Below are positions 11,301 to 20,600 of a DNA stretch of 64,000 bases, in pieces (position 1 is the stretch's first letter; each line of letters opens with the position of its first letter). The notes beneath the pieces were generated by a model. That model searched no databases and was not told the DNA's origin. It was given only the letters and a program-made list of their open reading frames with translations. The stretch is from Spirometra erinaceieuropaei (taxonomy: Eukaryota; Platyhelminthes; Cestoda; Diphyllobothriidea; Diphyllobothriidae). The position numbers and the translations under genes were made by a program. The DNA lies in NCBI GenBank assembly GCA_902702965.1, contig CACRXP010000005.1:3267618-3331617 (forward strand), in the 5' to 3' direction.

Positions 11301-11534
11301 TCGAGTGAGATCATAACAACAATAATGAGGGTCAAACGCTTACTTGACATGTGTCTGCATTTTCTAATTTTCCTCTGAAGGTAGATGATTTGCAAACCAG
11401 TTTCAACAGGCAGCTTAAATCGTGCGCTAATTCTTCTTTAAAAAACTTCGACGACGTTCGGTTCTGCGGCCCCACTTAATTGATACCGTATGGTTAGCTT
11501 ACCAAAACATTAATAGTTAGCATACCTAACTTGG

Positions 11535-11945
11535 CCACTCGCTGGATTGGGAAGAGAAGGAGAGTGCAAGCAGAGCTCCGCGCACATGCTGGGGAGCGAG
11601 TTAAGGCATTGTGTAGACACACCCCAAACACAGCCGCTCGCTGGATTAAGAGGATACGGGGGTGCGCAATCACAACTGGATGGCCACGAGGGGAATCACG
11701 TGGTAATTTGCGGTGCATGGCCATTGTAGTGGAACTGACGGAGTTCCACACCGCCTGAACGATTCTGTTAGCAAGTCCACTTGACCATTCGCTGGATTAA
11801 GATAATAAAGAGGGCGCACGCTCGGCTCGAGGTACGCGCAGTGTGAACTGATACCTGAAGTAACCGAGGCTGGCGTATAAGCACTCCTCCCCCGTGGCAC
11901 AGTCACTCGTTGGATTAAAATGGTACGAAAGGTGCAAACACGTGA
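11535..11945. repeat. Four irregularly spaced copies of a ~37-bp motif (CACTCGCTGGATTAAG...)
   Basis: The word (c/t)actcgctggatt followed by an A/G-rich stretch and ggtgcaa-like bases begins near 11536, 11635, 11786 and 11904. The CTGGATT-to-CTGGATT spacings are about 99, 151 and 118 bp. The sequence between copies is not repeated. I do not recognise the family. Confidence 0.6.
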
Positions 11946-12806
11946 TGTTTGAAAAGCCAGCTTATTCGCATATATTAAGTTTTTTTAGAAAGCTGTGCAT
12001 ATCGTGGCGATCAAGTGGGGCCGAAAAACCAAAACTCGTCAAAAACCTCTTGAATTAAATATTTTGTTAAATTTACAATTCTACTTTGTGAAACACTTGT
12101 TGCTCACTATTCCTCATGTGTTTGGGGAAGTAGTGGAACAGTCTGAACTGTTTCCATTCTTTAACCTAGCCAAGTCTTCTCAAATACAGACTGCAAATGT
12201 TCTTTATTTTTCCAAAACAAATTCTTAAAAAGCACCTACTTTCCACGGAGTTCGTAAAAGCCAAGTTAGATTTAATAAGAAATGGACCCAAGTGGGTCGC
12301 ATGTTATCATCAAATGGGATTCTACACTTTAATAGCATAAGTTGAATGTTGATTTTCGCAACTTTACAAAACTGTGGGATAAGAGTTTATTCTTATCTGT
12401 TACGCATGTTCCTCCGGTAGATTCCTACACAACTCGACCCTTGAACTTTCTAAAATTATGTTCTCTAGATCTGCTTTAGATTTTTGCCAGTACCTTTCAG
12501 ACTGTCATCCGTTGTTTTCTTCTCAAAAACGCTGAGTTTTTGACCTGACAAAATTTATTCCTCGTTTTTAAAACGATCGAGTAATCATTAATGACCATTG
12601 ACGAATTGTTACTGACCGGAAATACGTAACCTAGTATCCCCTCTCCTGCCCCTTAGGAGATCCGAAGTAAAATTTTTAGGTCCGCTCTACCGAAAACTCT
12701 TTCAGTTTCCTCTCAAGTCTTCGAACTTCATCATACATATAGGAAACCTTTGCAGTTGGTACTGTTCGTCATAAGTTCCTCCCAACGAAGTATTTTTGGA
12801 AAGATC
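11946..12806. other. No recognisable feature
   Basis: AT-rich DNA without a supported exon or repeat. Confidence 0.5.
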
Positions 12807-12807
12807 T

Positions 12808-12972
12808 TATTTCGTGGCCGTACCTGTAAGGGGTTGGGGGTTAGAGGTTGGGGCTAGGGTTTGAGGTTAGGGTCAGGGGTTGGGGCTAAGGGTTATGGTA
12901 ATGGGTTAAGGTTGGGGGCTGGGGTTAAGGACTACACTGGGACTTGTGAACTGTAGGTACGGCTACGAAATA
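12808..12972. mobile_element. Small inverted-repeat element (MITE-like) filled with telomere-like repeats
   Basis: The inverted repeats TTTCGTRGCCGTACCT at 12810-12825 and 12955-12970 have one mismatch and are bounded by TA on both sides. Between them at 12829-12938 runs a degenerate GGGTTA/GGGGTTGGG series. TA flanks suggest a Tc1/mariner-type MITE, but the evidence is only the termini. Confidence 0.5.
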
Positions 12973-13261
12973 ACATCCAACTGTATTTTCTGACTGAAAT
13001 GATACTTTAGAATATAAGTTAATGCTTCATGAGATATGTCACCTACGGAGTCCTCCTTTATGAACGATATGCGTTCGGGCATAGCCTGTCCGGCGATTGG
13101 TAGCACACGTCCCCTCCCAGTTGTATGTCGCCGGTTGCTTTGTGGGGCAGAGGTCGATAGGACTGACTTATATGGTCCCTTAAACAAAATACGGGCATAG
13201 GTACGCCACGCCCAAGTGATACAGGTGGACCTGTGCATAATTTTGGAGGGGACAAAATAGC

Positions 13262-13325
13262 CCCTTGTCCTAAACCCCACAATGACTCTAATCTTAATCC
13301 TTACTCTAGCCTAAACCTTAACTCT
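13262..13325. repeat. Telomere-like C-strand stretch
   Basis: Words such as CCTAAACCCC, CTAATCTTAATCC and GCCTAAACCTTAA are degenerate CCCTAA-like repeats. They are in the opposite orientation to the GGGTTA series at 12829-12938. Confidence 0.4.
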
Positions 13326-14432
13326 GCACAGCGAACACTGACCTGGCTTTTATACAATAGTGAAAAGGGGGGAGGCAGCTCAGATCCCAAATGGCGCGGC
13401 ATGGGCGTGCAGCAAGGCCTGCCGCCACACCCCCATTGTTGGCACTTATTATGGCTGCGCATTCCCAATAACGCATGTCGGACTCCGATATGGCCTCTGT
13501 GTTGGTCCAGCTCACCTGCCGCGTGGCCCGACTTAGGGACGCGAAAATCAGGCAAACGCTCAAGGTCATGGGAGATTGGCTGTCCTAGACACACCCCAGA
13601 CGAGTCACGGGCAACCGCATAACGACAGGCAATCATTGATTGATGCGTGCTATCGACAGGGACAAGGGCGAGTAGAATGACCATGTCGGGCCTTTTAACA
13701 GTTCTTAGTCGGCCATAACCAGATCCTAGGTCCGTCAAGTCTCAGAGTTGAAAACGGGTAAGTGGATAAAGGGTCTTTTCGAGCCAGTGATCGACGTTCT
13801 GTTGACTGAGACAAGGAAGCACTTATTGATCACTTACAATGAGTGACCGATCTCATGAAATGTTGGCTGAAATTCTGGAATGCGTTTTCGATTAGGAAGG
13901 TTTACTAAGTCGCGGTTGTAATACTGATTATCTTGCGACATAATGCTGTGATATTTCGGACTCGGTAGGATGTCAGCTTTTGAATACACTGCTTGTCAAT
14001 CTCCTGTAGAAACCGTACTTGGCAAAAAAGACTACTTAAGTAGCATGCATTTCCCCATTGATTTTCGATGGCTTTGCAAATTAAAATATATCTTATAGAA
14101 GCCACGAAGACAAATATGCTTTCTTTCAGTCGTTGATGGAGAATTATGTCTTCTTATATTTTATATTCAAAAGGGAGTAGAGTTGGGTTTTAAAATAGTT
14201 TTGTAAAATCCGAATAACTTAGAGCCTGATCGGTCGTTGCATTAGCGCTTAGTGATTTCAGTCTACGAGATGCATGCGTTCCGCGTAAGGAACCCCACAT
14301 ATTTTTCTATGCCTTTTAAAGGATACCATATAGATTCCATACAATTTTGTAACGGATGCGGACTATGTTGTACATTTCATGAGGAGCAGTGGTAAATGGA
14401 CAGGTGCGATACAATATGAATGGACATTGGGC

Positions 14433-14443
14433 AGTCTTAAAAG
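14433..14443. repeat. Left target-site duplication of the nested B element
   Basis: AGTCTTAAAAG here recurs exactly at 15561-15571. Copy A2 has an uninterrupted version of the surrounding sequence (agtcttaa at ~19693), which supports this as the insertion point. Confidence 0.75.
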
Positions 14444-14482
14444 ATTGTGCAATAATTTACCGTACTAACAACACAGGTATTA

Positions 14483-14572
14483 GCTAAAAGCCCAGACACG
14501 CGTGTTTCGCCGATCTTGTGCCGCTGCCTGACGCAGCTGCGAGGGGTTCGGCTCGTCAGTGGGTCCCCCAGC
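14483..14572 (-). ncRNA. Hammerhead ribozyme, type I, minimal helix III (B1, unit 1)
   Basis: The minus strand has CTGACGA, helix II GCCGA/TCGGC, then GAAA, a palindromic CACGCGTG and TC at the cleavage site. Helix I pairs CCCA with TGGG and, beyond an internal loop, GCT with AGC. All core nucleotides are present. Helix III has only a 2-nt loop, so activity is more likely as a dimer, as known for PLE and retrozyme hammerheads. Confidence 0.8.
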
Positions 14573-14828
14573 TTTCCCCGTGTGTTTTCTGGTATATGAA
14601 CTCCAGTTTTAACTTGCATTGCTTAATTTCCGAGGAAATTAATGCGCGAACTTGAAGTAACTCTTTCGAGACAGGCCTTTTCAGGCACGGTCCGAAATTT
14701 GATATGAATATTTGAGCTGAAATCCATCAGCTACTGCGGAATAACCGCTTAATATTCACAAACCGCCAACAGGCAGCCAGTAGTATAGCATTGTGCAATA
14801 ATTTACCGTACTAACAACACAGGTATTA

Positions 14829-14914
14829 GCTAAAAGCCCAGACACGCGTGTTTCGCCGATCTTGTGCCGCTGCCTGACGCAGCTGCGAGGGGTTCGGCTC
14901 GTCAGTGGGTCGTC
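14829..14914 (-). ncRNA. Hammerhead ribozyme, B1 unit 2, outer helix I truncated
   Basis: The core and helices II and III match the 14483-14572 copy. The outer helix I strand is cut at the centre of the palindrome, leaving the proximal CCCA/TGGG pairing only. Confidence 0.65.
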
Positions 14915-15256
14915 AGTACGGTAAATTATTGCACAATGCTATACTACTGCGTCAGGCAGCGGCACAAGATCGGCGAAACACGCGTGTCTGGGCTTTTAGC
15001 TAATACCTGTGTTGTTAGTACGGTAAATTATTGCTCAATGCTATACTACTGGCTGCCTGTTGGCGGTTTGTGAATATTAAGCGGTTATTCCGCAGTAGCT
15101 GATGGATTTCAGCTCAAATATTCATATCAAATTTCGGACCGTGCCTGAAAAGGCCTGTCTCGAAAGAGTTACTTCAAGTTCGCGCATTAATTTCCTCGGA
15201 AATTAAGCAATGCAAGTTAAAACTGGAGTTCATATACCAGAAAACACACGGGGAAA

Positions 15257-15346
15257 GCTGGGGGACCCACTGACGAGCCGAACCCCTCGCAGCTGCGTCA
15301 GGCAGCGGCACAAGATCGGCGAAACACGCGTGTCTGGGCTTTTAGC
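15257..15346 (+). ncRNA. Hammerhead ribozyme, type I, minimal helix III (B1, plus strand)
   Basis: CTGACGA at 15270-15276, GCCGA at 15277-15281 pairing TCGGC at 15316-15320, GAAA at 15321-15324, CACGCGTG at 15325-15332 and TC at 15333-15334. The predicted cleavage is after C15334. Helix I is formed by CCCA/TGGG and GCT/AGC. Same design as the minus-strand copies. Confidence 0.8.
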
Positions 15347-15560
15347 TAATACCTGTGTTGTTAGTACGGTAAATTATTGCACAATGCTATACTACTGGCT
15401 GCCTGTTGGCGGTTTGTGAATATTAAGCGGTTATTCCGCAGTAGCTGATGGATTTCAGCTCAAATATTCATATCAAATTTCGGACCGTGCCTGAAAAGGC
15501 CTGTCTCGAAAGAGTTACTTCAAGTTCGCGCATTAATTTCCTCGGAAATTAAGCAAGGCA

Positions 15561-15571
15561 AGTCTTAAAAG
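15561..15571. repeat. Right target-site duplication of the nested B element
   Basis: AGTCTTAAAAG, identical to 14433-14443. Confidence 0.75.
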
Positions 15572-15951
15572 ATCTCATGATTGAAAATTTTGTTAAAACC
15601 CAACTCTACTCCTTTTTGAATATAAAATATAAGAAGACATAATTCTCCATCAACGACTGCAAGAAAACATATTTGTCTTAGTGGTTTCTTTAAGATATAT
15701 TTAAATTTGCAAAGCCATCGAAAAGCAATGGGGAAAATGCATGCTACTTATGTAGTCTTTTTGCCAAGCACGGTTTCCACAGGAGATTGACAAGCAGGGT
15801 ATTCAAAAGCTGACATCCTACCGAGTCCGAAATATCACAGAATTATGTCGCAAGATCGTTAGTATTTTAACCGCGACTTAGTAATCCTTCCTTATCGAAA
15901 ACGCATTCCAGAATTTCAGCCAACATTTCCTGAGATCAGTCACTCACTGTA

Positions 15952-16600
15952 CTCTTGATAGGGCTATAGACGCGAGCTCCAAGGCGAAACGCAATTGCTA
16001 AAATACAGTTTTTCGGTAAAGATAAGTCGATGGGCGTCAGGTCCATGTGACTTTGAATATTCCTCATACTAACCCTGAGACATGGGGCTTTGGTTTAACT
16101 GCTCATTGCCCAAGTAACTCGGGATCAAGTTCTAGGTTGGTCCGGCCTGTATTTAGGGCATGGCTGAGCGACAACGACAGAGAGACCAGAAATGTCCATT
16201 GCAACCCACGTTGTCCTTTGTGGTGCCAACTCGCTGGTATTCAAAATATTTTGGTGACAAATCATGGCCTAAAAACCGCGCTATGACCGACTAGACTCAA
16301 AAACGGATGTCGTTTCCTGTCTGGACTCCCAGTGGACGCTTCCCGATAAACAGTCTTCATCACAGTAGTGACAAATGTAAACACCACGGGTCCATCTTAA
16401 TTTGCTTATTCATCCTTTCTTTTATACCAGTGTTGTTTCTGGAATTTAAGTTTGCACTCCATCCGTACTGTACTTCCTATGGTAGAGCGATACGACTTTA
16501 GGACTTCGCAAGCCGTCGATCGGACCATGCGGCAGTTGACTCGTTTGGAATGTGGGTGACGAACCTCAAAAATTTCTCTCTTCGCACTGTTGCTCTATTG
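15952..16600. other. No recognisable feature
   Basis: Only short frames without motifs; nothing supported. Confidence 0.45.
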
Positions 16601-16619
16601 ATCCTCGATTTTGGTGAGT

Positions 16620-16815
16620 TTTATTGCCAGAGATGATTTCTTCAACCCGACTTGTTGTTCTTTCGACGGAATCCGGACGCGCATTTGAGTTGGATGGGGT
16701 CGAAGTTTTCGCGAGAGCTGATGGTCGCGTGAGCCATGGCTTGCTTGCGTCAAGGTCCACTGATGCCCAGTTTATTAATAAGTGCAATGACCTCCCCTTC
16801 CATGTTCGATGCTGA
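16620..16815 (+). pseudogene. PLE fragment, end of GIY-YIG endonuclease domain
   Basis: The plus strand encodes ESGRAFELDGVEVFARADGR followed, after a few residues, by FINKCNDLP. It resembles the C-terminal part of the GIY-YIG domain of flatworm Penelope-like elements (…GHxFxxDxAEVxARAxxR… then xINKCNDLP). The reverse transcriptase and the GIY-YIG core are absent. It is a short, dead, 5'-truncated piece. Confidence 0.6.
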
Positions 16816-17551
16816 ACCTTAGCCTGGGTAGAGTAATTAGCTGCGTGGATAGCGGACGGACGAACATGGTTTAAAACGCTAGGGTTTGTGATCCAAGTTT
16901 TCGAGTAATCACATCATGGTAGCACTCAACAAGGGTGGTGAAATTGCGACAATTAACGAACCGAATGCCGACTATGAAGCCATTATCATATCAACGACAA
17001 TCACCCTCGATGGAAAGAAGAATCGTTAATTCTTACAGGTATGCGGCAGCCTAACAACTGCAAACACTTGTGTACGAATTATTCGTATCTGTTGCTGTCT
17101 CTGACGATGGGTTCGGGCGTGAATCCGGAACACCAGGCGAATATAATCCTTGTTCCATTGATTGTGTCTACTTCTTCCCACTTACGCATACATGACTACG
17201 TTTACGGTATAGCAGACTAGCGATCCGTTACATGAACACCGTACCTAGCTCCTTTTTTATGATTACACTGGACTCTTTGTATCACAGTTGATTCTCTCGT
17301 ATTCAGACACACAACTAAGGTAGTCTTTTTTGAACCTTGTACGCTTCGTGGTGGATATTTCTGACACCTGCGTTTCCATCGCCAGTCTTCCAAATGCAGT
17401 CCTATCTGCCATGTCATCTTTTTTGTCAGAAATTATGGTGAAAAACAATCTTCCTTCATGGCGTTAGGTTACGTGTTGTTTAGGAAATAACAAGGCAGCG
17501 AATGGGGTCGTTCCACGGGCTGCGAGGCGCAAAAGGTGTGTTTCAGTTACC
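16816..17551. other. No recognisable feature upstream of MEG1
   Basis: AT-rich flank with no supported coding or repeat. It would hold any upstream regulatory sites of the gene starting at 17600. Confidence 0.4.
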
Positions 17552-17558
17552 TATAAAA
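17552..17558 (+). promoter_or_regulatory. TATA box of micro-exon gene 1
   Basis: TATAAAA lies 48 nt before the ATG at 17600. A start of transcription about 31 nt downstream (near 17583) would leave a 17-nt leader. Confidence 0.65.
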
Positions 17559-17599
17559 GAACTCGAGTTTGAAAGCAGGTAGCCTCCAATCCATCGGTC

Positions 17600-17657
17600 A
17601 TGAACAAGCTGCTGCTGCTTACAGTCCTTCTTGCGTACGTGTGCGGCACACTTCAAG
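17600..17657 (+). CDS. MEG1 exon 1, signal peptide
   Basis: Encodes MNKLLLLTVLLAYVCGTLQ plus one base, an evident signal peptide with a Lys before a Leu-rich core. The donor is G|GTAAAT. The ATG sits about 17 nt after the start site predicted from the TATA box. Confidence 0.85.
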
Positions 17658-20600
17658 GTAAATAAAACAGAGTTTATGAGAATAATTTTTTATGCTGTCA
17701 TGTCAATCCATTGTGAAGTACCGATAGTATTTGCGTAGTTGTCGTAAGTTTGGCCGATGAAAAGACCATGTAGTCGGTCATTCATCGTGAAACTCTATAA
17801 AAAGGTACGCGTCTATCTAATTGGGGCCAGAGCCAGAAATATTGTGGAAAATCCCACACTAGTACATTCGAATGTTGCCAAGTTCATGCCAAGTGTCAGT
17901 ACAATAATCCTCCGCTGTATCGCTTTTCGATCTTGCGACCTAACTCTATCGCGGACTTCGGATGCAAGCATATCTGATACATATCGTGGATTTCCGTTGA
18001 CAGGGGCCTTTTTATTTCTGTCCCATGTTATCTAAGTTGGCTTAACTAGTGGATTTAAAGGAATCCTATCCAATATCTGATAGATTATAAAGAGTTTATG
18101 TTGTTTAATTATGTGAAAAAGATTTATCAGAACGTGGGGGGGGGGTGTAAGGACTTGAAATACGTAAACACAATCATAAAATACATGGATTTTCACTTTG
18201 CGCGGGGGTCCTTGACCTCAGCCCCCGCGACCAATAAGGGATCACTCTATTGGCAGTCAGTAAAGAAATCAATGAAACCAAAAAAGAAACCGAGAAAACA
18301 AATGGACTAAGTTAGTTAAACACAACTGTTCTGGGAGGTATTTGGTCGATTCAACTTTGCGAATGATTAGTGGAATTAAATACGACCGTGATTAAAGACC
18401 AGTACATTTTTAGGATGTTTGCAAAGAGGTTTGTTATAGATTATCGTCAGTTGGGCGTAAAATCAAGCTGACACTTTTACTTATGATTTACCCGCAACAT
18501 GTCCGTTTACGTTCAACATTATGAATAAGTGAAGATATATTTATTTCATTGGTGGCTTCTATAAGGAAACAGCTTATAAAAGCAGAAGGCAGTGTGTAAC
18601 TTAACTGTGAACAAAAGGCAGGAGCACCTACCCGACCCAGTACTTCATAGATATCTGGTCCAAACTGAGTTTTGCGGTCATGTAAACTTGTGGGCATAAT
18701 TAATTTTTCCCGGTCCACTGCGCCAAGTGTCACTCAAAAACCAGAAGATGATTGATGTTCATACTACACTAACTGTTTATTGCCTAAGGTTGAAAAGTCG
18801 ATAACGCCATATGTTTTTCTTAGGTCCAAGTTTCATAGGAGATCCACGCATAATTTGCGGAGATAAGAGAGGTCAGAGTTAAGAATGGCCGCTTACAACT
18901 TATCTGTGAATAAGCAGTAACTCGGCAATCTATGCAGTGTATGTGAGTAAAACATTTGATGAGCATTTTTACAGAACGGCAAATGCTAAAACTCACATCT
19001 TGAAGCTGAGATAGTAAAGCCGACGGGTGTTTTGGAAGCACGTTGTTTGTCCCACAACTGCTACTCACACAAAAGTATAACTTGTAGGAGTTAAAGCCAT
19101 CAAAGCACCTGCAAAAACGCCCATTTTTATTCGTTCCCCTAACGTGTAACTTTAAAGCTGGAATTAATCGCTGGAGTGGGTCTCCAATCCTGTTCAGTCG
19201 ACTAACGAATATAACGTGACGGTGCGGACGAAAATAGCGATTTTTGAAAGGGCGCTCTCCCCACCGCTTATACAATTACACCCTGTAAAAATAGCTACTT
19301 AAGTAGCATGCATTCCTTCCCATGATTTTTGATGCCCACATAAATTCAAGTATATGTCATAGAAAAAATGGGATAAACTATTTTTGGGGTCCAGCAGGTA
19401 ACAATCTACGTCTTTTTTCAAATTTTATATTCGAAGAAAGCGTATATTTCCGTTTAAAAAACTTTCTTAATTTTCGATCGATTGTGAACCGGGAATGCTG
19501 TTGTACTTGTGTCCAGGGAAACTAAATGCTGTATATCTTTTCTGTTAAGAAAATAAAATATCCATTTATACTTTTAGCAGGCCTTATTGTGTTTGTAAAC
19601 TTTTGCAGTGATAGTGGACTGTGTTGTATACCTTATAAGTAGTATTATTGAGTGGACAAATACAATGCTTTATGGGTAGACGTTTCACAGTCTTAACAAA
19701 ACTGGTAGCTGGATACGATCTTCCCTCATGTATAAAATTTGAAGAAGACATAATTTGCTGCCAACTGAGTATAAGAAAAAAATATGTTACATTTTCTATA
19801 AAACATATTTGAATTTATAAGTGCATGAAAAATCAGCGGCAAAGATCATATTGCTTAAATGGTCATTTTTACAGAGAGTGGTTCTTGCAGGTGACCGGAA
19901 AGAAGCTCGTCCAAAAGCCAGTCTCCTGATTTAACGAACTATTCTGTAATTACGCTGCGCGACAGTCAGCCTTACGATCCAACCTAAGTAATCTTTTCTG
20001 GTCAGAGACATACTTTAGAATTTCGGCTAATGACCCATGAGATAGCATATCTACTGTAAAGCCAATGGCTGTGGCTGAGGATGTATAACCTGAGGCAAAT
20101 AATCAACAATATAATAAAAAAGGCCGAAAACAGCTCACAGTTTATACTTTGGCAGAAGGGGAGTCAGTTTGAAGGTCAGGAGAATTGCAGCAGAGGAACC
20201 AGTGGAAAGTGGAAGAAGGAACCTTTTGCCTTTTCTTCTACTGCGCAAGTTCGTGAAGGTTTGTCAACTAGAGGCAATTTAAAGGTCCCTTGACTTCTGA
20301 TCCTGAGTCAGCTTATGGGAGGTAGAGGGTCGTTTTATAAAGAAAAATTGTTTTTGGATATTTTTTTCTAGCCAATTTCTCCCTGCCATGCTTAAAGTAA
20401 TTCAGAAAATTCTCTGAATACACAGTGGTAATGTAGATTTATCCATTTTAGAGGATAAAAGACCGCGTTTCAGCGGTAAGTTCAACATTTGTTTGTCAAA
20501 ATTAATTTCTCAAAGGACTAACAATAAGCGTAAAAAGTCAAATCGGTAGTAATTAAATATATAAAGACCTAGAAACAACCAGCTTTATAAAACTATTAAA

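Larger units (their letters stand above)
14444..15560. mobile_element. Family B hammerhead-ribozyme repeat, inverted dimers (copy B1)
   Basis: It is built from about 346-bp units. On the minus-strand side a unit and a partial unit run from 14910 down to 14444. On the plus side a truncated unit starts near 14949, followed by further units at ~15034 and ~15380. Each full unit carries a hammerhead core. Multimeric ~330-350-bp units with minimal helix III hammerheads are known from schistosome Sm-alpha repeats, PLEs and retrozymes. An 11-bp target duplication flanks the whole block. The arrangement gives a large palindrome. Confidence 0.75.
13835..15951. mobile_element. Family A palindromic element (copy A1) with nested family B insertion
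   Basis: Arms of about 370 bp at 13835-14205 and 15580-15951 are inverted copies at roughly 90-95% identity by eye. The outer ends read TACAATGAGTGAC and, inverted, TACAGTGAGTGAC. A TA followed by CA(G/A)T at both ends resembles Tc1/mariner termini. No transposase is present, so it would be non-autonomous. Its centre was interrupted by the B element at 14444-15560. Related copies lie at 19280, 51470, 55865 and 57795. Confidence 0.7.

Noticed and set aside
14437..15419. Short ORFs in the B element as genes
   Set aside because: They are identical frames repeated because the DNA is repeated; the region is explained by the hammerhead units.
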